Shown here: piece after piece, positions 17,495 through 25,264 of the stretch | Numbering within the stretch: position 1 is the first letter of the stretch | Layout of the letters: every line of letters starts with the position of its first letter | Assembly: GCA_026418295.1 (NCBI GenBank) | Contig: JAOABP010000001.1 | Coordinates: forward strand, 1 to 64,000 | From: Caldifarciminota bacterium | Lineage (GTDB): Bacteria > Hydrothermota > Tepidihabitantia > Tepidihabitantales > Tepidihabitantaceae | Length of the DNA stretch: 64,000 bases | Direction: 5' to 3' | Translations under genes and position numbers: made by a program | Notes under the pieces: generated by a model | What the model saw: the letters and a program-made list of their open reading frames with translations, nothing else | Database searches by the model: none | Told to the model about the DNA's origin: nothing

Positions 17495-18750
17495 CAGCCG
17501 AAAAGCCGGAGCTGCTGACCCTTTTCACCCCGTTCCGGCTCAAAGGTGACCCTGCGGGTGCCGGGCAGGACCTGAACGGTGCCGAAGACCCCGTCAAAAC
17601 CGGGTTCCACCGTGATTTCACCCCGGCGCATCCGGTCAATTCCTTCCGCAATCTTCTCTCCGAAGCGGGCAATCTCCTCAACCGGCACATTCATCAGGAT
17701 TTCAAACTCCGGTCCCAGGGCATTAATCAGCTCCTCATACTTCTTGGCAACGCCGGCGGTGTCCCTTCCCTGCTCCAGCGCCTCAGCGATGATCTCCTCC
17801 AGCGGCACGAGATGCTTGAAGGGAATCATATCCTTGGGCACCTCCTCCGGTTTGCGGTCTGCCAGCTGTTCAACCCGGTGCAGGACACCGATTGTCAGCT
17901 TCCGGCCGCAGACCGGACAGACATCGCCCGAGAGGGTGGACTCGCCCGGTGCGAGCCGGATACCGCAGTTGCGATGGCCATCGTAGTGATACTTGCCCTC
18001 CTCCGGAAAGAACTCAATTGTAAACAGCAGGCGGTTTTTGTCCCTGGTTTTGAGCACCTCCCGGATGGTGTCGTAACTGAGGTCGCAGTCAAACACATTT
18101 GCCTCCCGGCCAAGCCGGCTCGGAGAATGGGCGTCGGAGTTGGAGATCAGGGTTTTTTTATCCAGTTCCGACAGGCGCCAGTTCATCGGCGGGTCGGATG
18201 ACAGGCCGGTCTCGACCGCAAACACCTCATCCGCCAGATCACCGAAGCAGTCGGCAAAGGAGTCAAAGCCGGAGTTGGAGCCGTAAAGGGAAAACCACGG
18301 GGTCCAGATGTGCGCCGGAACAACAAACGCCCTCGGTTCCAGCTCGAGAATCCGTGCCACCATGTCATGACAGGAGATACTGACACTCGGCCGGCCGTCG
18401 GCATCAAGCTTGCCGTAACTGGCAAGCATTTCCGAGACCCGGGCCGCACTCTCCAGACTCGGGACATAGATCAGGTTGTGAACCCGGCGCAGTCTGCCGT
18501 TCCAGGAGTAGATGTTATTGACCTCGGTATTGATGATGAAATGGACGTTATCGTGGAGATAGAGCCCGTTACCGCCATCCCTGAGATGCTGCTTGAGCGA
18601 CTCAAAATATTCCGGATGGGTGAAGTCGCCGGTTGCCACCAGCTGGATGCCCTTCTGCTTTGCTGCCCGGGCGATTGCGGGGATGTCCATATCCGAGCTG
18701 GTTGCCCGGGAGAAACGGGAATGGATATGGAGATCGGCAATGAAGCGCAC
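17494..18750 (-). CDS. Endonuclease Q-like PHP-domain DNA repair nuclease
   Basis: 418 residues of the endonuclease Q family, first characterised in Thermococcales, which nicks 5' of deaminated bases (uracil, hypoxanthine) and AP sites. PHP metal motifs: ADLHIHSRFSRA at the N terminus, ATGDFTHPEY, a His in VPAHIWTPWFS, and ISNSDAHSPS. A zinc site follows: HRNCGI then CPVCGRKL. The C terminus ends QQLRLFG, containing the bacterial sliding-clamp motif QLxLF. The GTG start lies 5 bases after a -10 box. First gene of the endoQ-HIT-HAD-acpS run. Confidence 0.87.
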   Translation of the reverse strand: MRFIADLHIHSRFSRATSSDMDIPAIARAAKQKGIQLVATGDFTHPEYFESLKQHLRDGGNGLYLHDNVHFIINTEVNNIYSWNGRLRRVHNLIYVPSLESAARVSEMLASYGKLDADGRPSVSISCHDMVARILELEPRAFVVPAHIWTPWFSLYGSNSGFDSFADCFGDLADEVFAVETGLSSDPPMNWRLSELDKKTLISNSDAHSPSRLGREANVFDCDLSYDTIREVLKTRDKNRLLFTIEFFPEEGKYHYDGHRNCGIRLAPGESTLSGDVCPVCGRKLTIGVLHRVEQLADRKPEEVPKDMIPFKHLVPLEEIIAEALEQGRDTAGVAKKYEELINALGPEFEILMNVPVEEIARFGEKIAEGIDRMRRGEITVEPGFDGVFGTVQVLPGTRRVTFEPERGEKGQQLRLFG

Positions 18751-18753
18751 GGC

Positions 18754-19551
18754 TTATTTTAATTTCTTTCCGGGGGATTGCAAATCCGGCATCGGGTGCC
18801 GGCGCGGCTTCTCCGCCACCACCATCATCCGCACTGAGAATGGGCTCACCGGCAGAAAGGTGCCGTGATGAAAGAACCGGCAGCGGGAAAAACCCGCCCG
18901 CTCCAGTGCCTGCCGGACCTCGTCAGTCGTATATGCCCGCTCCTGATGAATCTCCTCATACTTTTCACCGGTGGTGCCGTCGGGCAGTTTCTCCCAGAAG
19001 ACGAGCCTGAGGGTGGAGAGCATGGTCTGGCGGTCGAACCGGCACTGCCAGATGGAGATAATTTCCTCATTCTCCCGGGTGATCGTCCGGCTGCCCCACT
19101 GCTTCTCCAGTCCGTAAACGGTGTTCAGGTCAAAGACAAAGAGCCCGCCCGGCACCAGCGCCCGGTGCACGCAAATAAAGCAGCGCTCCAGCTCCTCGGG
19201 GGTCAGCAGATAGTTGATGCTGTCATAGAGGGAGATCGCCGCATCCACCGGCGTGTCAAGGGTAAACTTCCGGATGTCGGCGTTGATCACGGTGATTGGC
19301 AGACTGCCCTTCTTTGCCTCGAGCACCGCCAGCATCTCGGCCGAGCGGTCAATGCCGATCACCTGATAGCCGCGGCGGGCAAAAAGGACGGTCGGGATGC
19401 CGGTGCCGCAGGCGAGGTCAAGCAGTTTCTTCGGCTGGCGCCGGAACCGTCGGAAGATCCGCTCCACATAATCCACCCATTCCGGATAGTCAACATACCT
19501 CTCCATGAACCGGTCGTAATAGCGGGCAAAACGGGCAAATGGCAGGGGCAT
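18754..19551 (-). CDS. Class I SAM-dependent methyltransferase
   Basis: 265 residues. Motif I LLDLACGTGIPTVLFARRGYQVIGIDRSAEML, then INADIRKF and ISLYDSINYLLT identify a Rossmann methyltransferase; the substrate is unknown. The ATG at 19551 (MPLPFARFARYYDRF) is chosen because the longer frame runs through a repeat element (copy 3) and because a promoter ends 8 bases before this ATG. Only three bases separate its stop from the endoQ start, but endoQ has its own promoter inside the 3' end. Confidence 0.88.
   Translation of the reverse strand: MPLPFARFARYYDRFMERYVDYPEWVDYVERIFRRFRRQPKKLLDLACGTGIPTVLFARRGYQVIGIDRSAEMLAVLEAKKGSLPITVINADIRKFTLDTPVDAAISLYDSINYLLTPEELERCFICVHRALVPGGLFVFDLNTVYGLEKQWGSRTITRENEEIISIWQCRFDRQTMLSTLRLVFWEKLPDGTTGEKYEEIHQERAYTTDEVRQALERAGFSRCRFFHHGTFLPVSPFSVRMMVVAEKPRRHPMPDLQSPGKKLK
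18756..18783 (-). promoter_or_regulatory. Promoter of endoQ
   Basis: Minus strand: TTGCAA (18783-18778), 16 bases, TAAAAT (18761-18756), then 5 bases to the GTG start. Leaderless layout. Confidence 0.65.
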
Positions 19552-19559
19552 CCTCTTGA

Positions 19560-19587
19560 TAAATAATTGCGGGATTGCAAAAGTCAA
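19560..19587 (-). promoter_or_regulatory. Promoter of the methyltransferase gene
   Basis: Minus strand: TTGACT (19587-19582), 16 bases, TATTTA (19565-19560), then 8 bases to the ATG. Confidence 0.6.
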
Positions 19588-19645
19588 AGGCGAGTCAGCG
19601 CCGGAATGGGATGCGGTGGCATTGTGATGGCACCAGTCTGCGTAA

Positions 19646-19734
19646 AGGGATTTCTCCACTCCGCCTCGCTGTCGCTCGGCTCCGGTCGAAATGACTGAGA
19701 TGGGGTCATTCCGAACGGAGTGAAACGGTATCCT
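19646..19734 (+). repeat. Interspersed inverted repeat, copy 3
   Basis: Both arms present (left ends GAAATGAC at 19695, right starts GTCATTCC at 19705) with only a 9-base centre. The right end is altered (ACGGTATCCTT) and the A-rich tail is missing, so it is the most compact and most decayed copy. Confidence 0.88.
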
Positions 19735-19784
19735 TAACAGCAGAGTGCCGGGTATAAGCCGGTCCGGCTTATCACCGCAACCGG

Positions 19785-19813
19785 TTGACTTCTGCACGCC
19801 CCTCAGGCATCAT
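19785..19813 (+). promoter_or_regulatory. Possible promoter of the 19819 membrane gene
   Basis: TTGACT (19785-19790), 17 bases, CATCAT (19808-19813), then 5 bases to the ATG. The -10 box is weak. Confidence 0.45.
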
Positions 19814-19818
19814 AGAAT

Positions 19819-20382
19819 ATGAGCTCCAGTCTGCGGGAGAGTCTTTATACCCTCGGCTATATGCTCAGCGGTGCGGTCGCCGGCTGGCTCAACTGGCGGC
19901 TGGTGCCGTTCGGAACCAGGATGCCGGTTCTGCCGTTTCTGGCGGTCGGCATCGCCGGCGGGCTGATCTATGCGGGAATGAGACTGCGGGGGTTCGGCTT
20001 CGGGCTGATGATGGTTCTCCTGCTCTTCTTTGTCCAGCTGGCACTGACACCGCCCCTGCGCCTCGGTTCAATTGTCCGGGCGGCAATGTGGGCGTTTCCG
20101 GTCGGCAGCTCCTTTCTTCTCTCCGCTCTGCTGTTTAAACTCCTGAACCGGTTCAGGCCCGGCAGGTTTCTGCTCATGGCGCTTTTCGTCGGGCTCGGCT
20201 ATGTGCTGGTGGCGGTGCTTTTCCGTCTCCGGCTTCACCAGTCCACCGAACTCGGCGGACTGAAATGGCAGTTTCTTGCCGGTGCCCTGCTCGGTGGTGT
20301 GCTGGGTGCGCTGATCGAAATGCTGGAGTATCTGTTTCCGCCCGAGCGGTATCACCGCCAGCAGTTTATTCTGCCCGGCTGA
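19819..20382 (+). CDS. Hypothetical membrane protein
   Basis: 187 residues with five or six predicted membrane helices (for example LPFLAVGIAGGLIYAGM, LMMVLLLFFVQLAL, FLLSALLFKLL, FLLMALFVGLGYVLVAVLF, LAGALLGGVLGALIEMLEYLF). No recognised family or catalytic motif. Its stop overlaps the next start (TGATG), so it is coupled to the unknown protein at 20382. No ribosome site is seen; a weak leaderless promoter precedes it. Confidence 0.75.
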   Translation: MSSSLRESLYTLGYMLSGAVAGWLNWRLVPFGTRMPVLPFLAVGIAGGLIYAGMRLRGFGFGLMMVLLLFFVQLALTPPLRLGSIVRAAMWAFPVGSSFLLSALLFKLLNRFRPGRFLLMALFVGLGYVLVAVLFRLRLHQSTELGGLKWQFLAGALLGGVLGALIEMLEYLFPPERYHRQQFILPG

Positions 20383-20909
20383 TGGAGCTGGCTTCAATCC
20401 TGGACTGGCACCTGCTCCACTATCCACTGCTCCGGGCAGAGGACATCTACAAACTGATCTATCAGGGGGTCTTCGGGCCCGGACATCCGGGTGCGGACCG
20501 GGAAGGGGTGGCGGAGGGGGTCAGGGCAGAGCTTGCCCGGCTGAGGCGCTGCTTTCCGGTTGAGCCGTTTGAGCCGGTTGATCCCGAAGGTCTGCTCGTC
20601 CGGCTGAATCTGAGGGCGGTTGCCGGGTCGCGGGTAAAGGAGCAGATGCTGGTTGAGGCGGTGCTGACCACGATCCGGGAGTTTGTGCCCGGACCGGACC
20701 GGCTTCTGCCACGGCTGGAGCAGGCGCGGGCGTGGTGTGAGGAGCATCTGCCCGCAGAGGCGGACCGGCTGTCAAGGCTCATTGAGGAAATGCCCGAACC
20801 GCCGGTCCATTCCGGGCTTTACCGCCGGGTCTATCAGCCCGCCTACCGGCTCATCCTTGCCCGGCTCAGCCCCCGCTTCGGACAGAGCGGGTCAAGCGGA
20901 CAGAGCTGA
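20382..20909 (+). CDS. Conserved-looking hypothetical protein
   Basis: 175 residues, soluble, acidic and Arg-rich, mostly helical. The N-terminal LLHYPLLRAEDIYKLIYQGVFGPGHPG looks like a conserved motif of an unnamed family; I cannot assign a function. The ATG overlaps the stop of the membrane protein gene. The last 67 bases overlap the 3' end of nth on the other strand. Confidence 0.7.
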   Translation: MELASILDWHLLHYPLLRAEDIYKLIYQGVFGPGHPGADREGVAEGVRAELARLRRCFPVEPFEPVDPEGLLVRLNLRAVAGSRVKEQMLVEAVLTTIREFVPGPDRLLPRLEQARAWCEEHLPAEADRLSRLIEEMPEPPVHSGLYRRVYQPAYRLILARLSPRFGQSGSSGQS

Positions 20910-21439
20910 CATCTCGGATTGCGGGGCAGACAGATTGTCTGACCGAGAGCAACCAGCAGGGGATTGAGCTCAATCCAGCACTCTTCCGGCACAACCGCCA
21001 TCAGCTTCCTTTCGGTCTCCGCCGGTTTTCGGGTTTTCACCAGGCCGAGCCGGTTGGCAATCCGGTGAACATGGGTGTCAACCGCAATTGCTGGGATGCC
21101 GAGACCGCGGGCAAGGACGATGTTTGCCACCTTGGGTCCGACGCCGGGCAGTGCCAAAAGAGCGGTCCGGGATCGGGGCACCGCACCCTGATGCCGGGTG
21201 ATGATTTCCTCTGCCATCTTCCTGAGCAGTTCTGCCTTGGTGCGGTAAAACCCGACCGGATAGATGAGCCGGCGGATGGTGGCAATGTCAAGCCGGCAAA
21301 GTGCCTGCGGATCGGGTGCCCTTTTCAGGAGCCGGCGGACCGCCTCAACCGTAACCTCGTCCCTTGTCCGGGTGGAGAGGACCGCTCCGACCAGCACCCG
21401 CCACGGGTCCTGATCCGGCATCCGGTGCACCGGTGCCAA
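20843..21439 (-). CDS. nth: Endonuclease III (DNA glycosylase/AP lyase)
   Basis: HhH-GPD base-excision repair enzyme for oxidised pyrimidines. Seen: VLVGAVLSTRTRDEVT, the helix-hairpin-helix LPGVGPKVANIVLARG with the catalytic Lys, IAVDTHVHRIANRLG with the catalytic Asp, and the iron-sulfur cluster cysteines CLPRNPRCQLCPLDPLC. The start at 21439 is TTG. The frame continues upstream with plausible N-terminal sequence (LIRTICQRLKRSALLRLAP) but has no ATG, GTG or TTG there, so the true start may be non-standard. It overlaps a convergent gene by 67 bases. Confidence 0.9.
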   Translation of the reverse strand: MAPVHRMPDQDPWRVLVGAVLSTRTRDEVTVEAVRRLLKRAPDPQALCRLDIATIRRLIYPVGFYRTKAELLRKMAEEIITRHQGAVPRSRTALLALPGVGPKVANIVLARGLGIPAIAVDTHVHRIANRLGLVKTRKPAETERKLMAVVPEECWIELNPLLVALGQTICLPRNPRCQLCPLDPLCPKRGLSRARMSR

Positions 21440-21498
21440 GCGGAGGAGTGCGGACCTTTTCAGGCGCTGACAGATGGTGCGGATCAGGGGTGTTTTTT

Positions 21499-21909
21499 TC
21501 AGATGCCGAAAACCTTGAGCAGGGCGGTAAAGCCCATGGTCATGATTACCGCCAGACTGGCAACGGTAAAGAGCGGGTGCCAGCGCAGGCTCGGCGGCAC
21601 CTCACCGGGCCGGGCTTTGCCATAGGTGACGAGCGCTGCCAGCAGTGCCAGCACCGTGGCGGCAATCGCCAGCGGCAGATGGGCAAGCAGTCTGACCGCC
21701 CTGCCCTGACCGGTAAGCAGGGCGTCAAACAAAAGACCCAGACCGAGATTGGCAAGCGTGAGCAGAAAGTAGATCAGGGTGCGCTGACGGAGCCGGCGCA
21801 GGGGAAAGTCCCATTCGCCGAGCCGGGAAAGGGTGAGCTGGCCAATGGTGACCCCATAGCCGAAGGTCAAAAGGGCAAGAACCGGATGGATGTAGCCATA
21901 CCAGGGCAT
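21499..21909 (-). CDS. Small four-helix membrane protein
   Basis: 136 residues with four predicted membrane helices. His residues sit at helix edges (YIHPVLALL, LLAHLPLAI, RWHPLFTV), which could ligate heme as in some small cytochrome-b-like membrane proteins; this is only a suggestion. No named family recognised. It lies 23 bases after tRNA-Gly on the same strand, so it may be read from the tRNA promoter. Confidence 0.72.
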   Translation of the reverse strand: MPWYGYIHPVLALLTFGYGVTIGQLTLSRLGEWDFPLRRLRQRTLIYFLLTLANLGLGLLFDALLTGQGRAVRLLAHLPLAIAATVLALLAALVTYGKARPGEVPPSLRWHPLFTVASLAVIMTMGFTALLKVFGI

Positions 21910-21932
21910 AAGCCTGCCTTTTAATTAAATAA

Positions 21933-22003
21933 AGCGGCCAACGGGAATCGAACCCGTGTAACCGGCTTGGGAAGCCGGGGCTCTACCCCTGAGCTATGGC
22001 CGC
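21933..22003 (-). tRNA. tRNA-Gly (CCC)
   Basis: A full cloverleaf reads on the minus strand: acceptor GCGGCCA / TGGCCGC, D arm GCTC..GAGC, anticodon arm CCGGC-TTCCCAA-GCCGG with anticodon CCC, T arm ACGGG-TTCGATT-CCCGT, discriminator T. The CCA end is not encoded, consistent with the CCA-adding enzyme at 54244-55620. Confidence 0.96.
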
Positions 22004-22017
22004 AACTTCTTTAATTT

Positions 22018-22046
22018 AATATAATCGCCACTCTGCCGAATGTCAA
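22018..22046 (-). promoter_or_regulatory. Promoter of tRNA-Gly
   Basis: Minus strand: TTGACA (22046-22041), 17 bases, TATATT (22023-22018), 14 bases before the mature tRNA 5' end. Confidence 0.75.
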
Positions 22047-22073
22047 GCAGATGCACACACCGCCGGCGGAATA

Positions 22074-22216
22074 AGGGATTTCTCGACTCCGCCCCGCTAT
22101 CGCTCGGCGTCGCTCGAAATGACGGGAGGGAGAGGTCATTCCGAGTGGAATGAAACGAAGTCGAGGAATCACTTAAACAATGCAAAGTGCAAAATGTAAA
22201 AGGCAAAATTTCACAG
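22074..22216 (+). repeat. Interspersed inverted repeat, copy 4
   Basis: Left arm ends GAAATGAC at 22123, right arm starts GTCATTCC at 22135. An 11-base centre and the A-rich tail with AATGCAAAGTGCAAAATG are present. Same orientation as the other three copies. Confidence 0.9.
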
Positions 22217-22476
22217 ATCGGACACAGACGGGCAGTGATTTGGCATCCTGCTGAAAAACAGTAATTTATGACCGAGGTGAACCCCGGTTGACCCTATTTC
22301 TGCAAGTGATGAATTTTCCATAACTTGCTGAATTGCACCCCTTAAGAGTCTGCCCTCCGGGCAGTTCCGGGGAGGGTGGTGGTATGGGATTTTGAATGGT
22401 GGCTGGACCGGTTCGGCAATGGGAAGCAGGTTGCGGTGCGGTCTGCGGTGCTGTTGTGGTTCAGGCCGGTTCCGGT
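22217..22476. other. Intergenic stretch without recognised features
   Basis: No convincing ORF, RNA or terminator seen between repeat copy 4 and the promoter at 22477. Confidence 0.6.
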
Positions 22477-22504
22477 TTGACAGGAGCGGAAAATACCGGA
22501 TAAT
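22477..22504 (+). promoter_or_regulatory. Promoter of the lipoprotein operon
   Basis: TTGACA (22477-22482), 16 bases, GATAAT (22499-22504), then 6 bases to the ATG at 22511. Leaderless layout. Confidence 0.75.
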
Positions 22505-22510
22505 TTGATT

Positions 22511-23086
22511 ATGAAAAGGTTTTATTCTGTGCTGTTTTTGGCGGCGGTTTGTGCCGCACTGGTTCTGAACTGCACCCCGGCGATGGTGAAGGCGGTTCAG
22601 CCCTATTCCATCTCCCCGGAGTTTGATCTGAGCCGGACCTGGCGGATTGCGGTTCTGCCGCCGGCTGGCGGTTCCTCTGATACCGGTGATGAGGGCGGGC
22701 TAAGGGAGTTTGCCGAGCTGCAGCTTATGAAGATTCCGACGGTGGTGGTGGTTGACCGGTCCAAGGTGGATGCGGTTTTGAAGGAGCAGGAGTTCTCCTG
22801 GTCGGGTGTGGTTGATCCCCAGACCGCTGCCCGGCTGGGCGGACTTCTGGGTGCGAATGCGCTGATGAGTATCAGAATCGGGCAGGTGAAGCATGACCCG
22901 TTCTTTTCCGATTCGCCGAATCAGCGGGATGCGGAGGTTTCTGTCCGGATTGTGAGCGTGGAGAACGGGTCGGTGCTGTATTCGGCGCAGGGTCAGAGTT
23001 CCAGCTTTGAGGGCGCCGAGGAGGCGCTCAAGGGCGCGGTGCTGACCGCGCTGCTCCCGCTCTTGGAAAAGGGAGGTGTGAAATGA
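22511..23086 (+). CDS. CsgG/TolB-like lipoprotein
   Basis: 191 residues. Lipoprotein signal MKRFYSVLFLAAVCAALVLNC with Cys21 (LVLNC is an imperfect lipobox). The body (WRIAVLPPAGG..., LMKIPTVVVVDRSKVDAVLKEQEF, ARLGGLLGANALMSIRIGQV) has the fold seen in CsgG-type and LpoB-type proteins, with a strand-helix start and a GANAL core. It is probably an envelope assembly or regulatory lipoprotein. ATG 22511 is chosen over the TTG at 22505 because it sits exactly 6 bases after the -10 box. First gene of the operon; it overlaps the next by four bases. Confidence 0.75.
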   Translation: MKRFYSVLFLAAVCAALVLNCTPAMVKAVQPYSISPEFDLSRTWRIAVLPPAGGSSDTGDEGGLREFAELQLMKIPTVVVVDRSKVDAVLKEQEFSWSGVVDPQTAARLGGLLGANALMSIRIGQVKHDPFFSDSPNQRDAEVSVRIVSVENGSVLYSAQGQSSSFEGAEEALKGAVLTALLPLLEKGGVK

Positions 23087-24075
23087 GGCGGATTGACATT
23101 TTATTTGTCAGTTTTGTTCTGGTGCTCGTGGTTGCGGGTTGTGTCAGTTCCTCTGCCGGAGTGAAGTCTGCCGGCTCTCCGGTCGGAGCGCCCGCTCAGG
23201 CACCGGTTGCGGGTCCGGTGCAGATGCCGCCGATACCTCAGGATACCGGTTTTACCGTGCCGGTGCCGGTCGGTCCGATCGCTCCGCCGAATGAGATTGT
23301 TGAGCCGGTGCCGGGCGGGGTGATTGACTGGGGCGCGCGGGTGGTGCGGGCGCGCGGCTCCGGAGTGCTGGACCCGGCGGATGAGAATCTGTCAAGGGCA
23401 AGGCTGATGGCGGAGCGGGCAGCGGTGGTGGTGGCACAGCGGAATCTGCTCGAAATCATCAAGGGGGTGCGGGTGGATTCGGACACGAAGGTGGAGAACT
23501 TCGTCACCCGCTATGATGTGATTTACACCCGGGTGGAAGGGGTGATTAAGGGGGCACGGCAGACCGGTCCGGCAAGATACGATTCTGCTGCCGGGATTGT
23601 CGAGGTGGAGCTGGAGGTGGCGCTGGATGGTCCGCAGAGCGTTGCCGATGCGCTTGCGCCTGCGCTCGGTCCGCAGTCCGGAGAGGTGCAGGCGCAGGTT
23701 TCGCCCGCGGTCCGGGAGTTTTTCCGGCAGTATTCCGGGCTGGTGCTGGATGCGGGGAATACCGGGCTCAAGCCCGCGCTGTTTCCCAAAATTTATGATG
23801 AGAGCGGAAATCTGCTGCTGGATACGAGGGAGCTTTACCGTTATACCGGCTCAACCGGTCAGACGGTGCTGAACTATATCACCCGGCTGGATGAGATTCT
23901 TTCCCGGCCTGAGTTTGCCCGCCAGCCCCTGGTGCTCAAGATCAGGGAGGTGCGGGGCAGACTGGGCAGTGATATCGTAATCTCCCGGCAGGATGCGGAA
24001 AAGCTGAAGTGGCTCCGGGACGGGGCGAAGTTTCTGCTTGAGGCGGGCAGGCTGATTGTCCGGCTGATACTTTAA
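23083..24075 (+). CDS. LPP20-domain lipoprotein
   Basis: 330 residues. Lipobox VVAGC with Cys20, then a Pro/Val-rich linker (about 25-75). An LPP20-like domain follows: RARGSGVLDPADENLSRARLMAERAAVVVAQRNLLEIIKGVRVDSDTKVENFV. The C-terminal half contains IYDESGNLLLDTRELYRYTGS. LPP20 domains occur in envelope lipoproteins and in the flagellar FlgP/FlgT group; the precise role is unknown. Start overlaps the previous stop (ATGA). Confidence 0.78.
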   Translation: MRRIDILFVSFVLVLVVAGCVSSSAGVKSAGSPVGAPAQAPVAGPVQMPPIPQDTGFTVPVPVGPIAPPNEIVEPVPGGVIDWGARVVRARGSGVLDPADENLSRARLMAERAAVVVAQRNLLEIIKGVRVDSDTKVENFVTRYDVIYTRVEGVIKGARQTGPARYDSAAGIVEVELEVALDGPQSVADALAPALGPQSGEVQAQVSPAVREFFRQYSGLVLDAGNTGLKPALFPKIYDESGNLLLDTRELYRYTGSTGQTVLNYITRLDEILSRPEFARQPLVLKIREVRGRLGSDIVISRQDAEKLKWLRDGAKFLLEAGRLIVRLIL

Positions 24076-24084
24076 GGGGCGGTT

Positions 24085-25251
24085 ATGAAAGTGCCGGCTT
24101 TTTTTCTGCTGATCCTGCTCTCGGTCTCCTGTTATCAGCCCGCCTACACCGCAAAAACCGGCAGTTCCACACCGGCGCCCGGTTCTGAGGTGGTGGTCAG
24201 CGGTGGTGAGGGTGTGGAGGTGCTGGCTGAAGGGGTGGCGGCGATTACCGGGGAACCGGACATTGCCCGGGACGGAGCACTGCGGGACGCACTGCGCAGG
24301 GCGGTGGAGCAGGCGGTGGGCAGTTTCATCAGTGCCGAGACCCGGGTCCAGAACTTCCAGCTGCTTTCCGACCGGATTTACGCCAACTCCAGCGGTTATG
24401 TTGCCTCCTACCGGGTATTGAGTGAGAGCCGGGAAGAGGGGCTGTACCGGGTGGTGATCAGGGCAAGGGTGAAGACCGACCGGATTGAAAATGACCTGCA
24501 GGCGATCGGCATCCTGCTTGCTGAGCAGGGCAGGCCAAGGGTGCTGGTGGTGGTTCAGGGTGATGAGGAGACAGATGAGGATGCGGGTTCTGTTGAAGCC
24601 AGAATCAGCGGTTATTTTGCAGAGCGGGGTTTTCCGGTTGTTGACCGGCAGACTCTGGAGCAGAATCTGGCACGGGAGCAGCTGCGCCGGCTGATTGCGG
24701 GTGACAGTTCAGCAGCACAGCTTGCCGGACTGCGCACCGGTGCGGAGATTGGAATTATCGGCAGGCTCAACCGGTCGCAGGAACGGCGGCGTTCGCCCTA
24801 TACCCAGACCGAGACCCAGTTTTATCAGGCAGGGCTGGTCCTGCGTGCGGTCAACCTTCCGACCGCCGGGGTGCTGGCAACATCAACGGTGAGCCTGACT
24901 CTGCCCTTTTCCCGGACCGAGGTGCTGAACCGGGTTGCCGACTCCTCAAGCCGGGTGCTGATGAACCGGATCCTTGCGGGCTGGGGGCGCCGGACCAATA
25001 CGACGGAGATTGTGTGCCGGAATGCCAGTTATGAGAAGGTGGAGCGGTTGAAGGCTGAGCTGAGCACCAGACTGCGCGGGGTCGTGACGGTGGTGAGCCG
25101 GGAGCTTGCGGGTGACCAGGCGCTGATTGAGATCGTTTCCGAGACGACCACCCAGGAGATTCTGAGCGGTTTGCGGGAGCGGGGCTTTACTGTCCGGTTT
25201 GAGGTGCTGGGCTGGACAAACAACCGGATTGAGATAAAATTTACTGACTGA
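24085..25251 (+). CDS. FlgT-like lipoprotein
   Basis: 388 residues with lipobox LSVSC (Cys16). N-terminal LPP20/FlgT-like domain (EVLAEGVAAITGEPDIARDGALRDALRRAVEQAVGSFISAETRVQNFQLLSDRIYANSSGYVASYRVL), then a CsgG/TolB-like middle domain (RVLVVVQGDEET..., FPVVDRQTLEQNL) and a C-terminal alpha/beta repeat. The order resembles FlgT of the Vibrio flagellar H-ring, but no flagellar gene is near, so a general envelope role is more likely. It follows the previous gene by 9 bases. Confidence 0.75.
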   Translation: MKVPAFFLLILLSVSCYQPAYTAKTGSSTPAPGSEVVVSGGEGVEVLAEGVAAITGEPDIARDGALRDALRRAVEQAVGSFISAETRVQNFQLLSDRIYANSSGYVASYRVLSESREEGLYRVVIRARVKTDRIENDLQAIGILLAEQGRPRVLVVVQGDEETDEDAGSVEARISGYFAERGFPVVDRQTLEQNLAREQLRRLIAGDSSAAQLAGLRTGAEIGIIGRLNRSQERRRSPYTQTETQFYQAGLVLRAVNLPTAGVLATSTVSLTLPFSRTEVLNRVADSSSRVLMNRILAGWGRRTNTTEIVCRNASYEKVERLKAELSTRLRGVVTVVSRELAGDQALIEIVSETTTQEILSGLRERGFTVRFEVLGWTNNRIEIKFTD

Positions 25252-25264
25252 AGCTGGAGGTGAA

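Noticed and set aside
24085-25251. A flagellar FlgT gene
   Set aside because: Domain order is similar, but no flagellar genes are present and the context is a lipoprotein operon.
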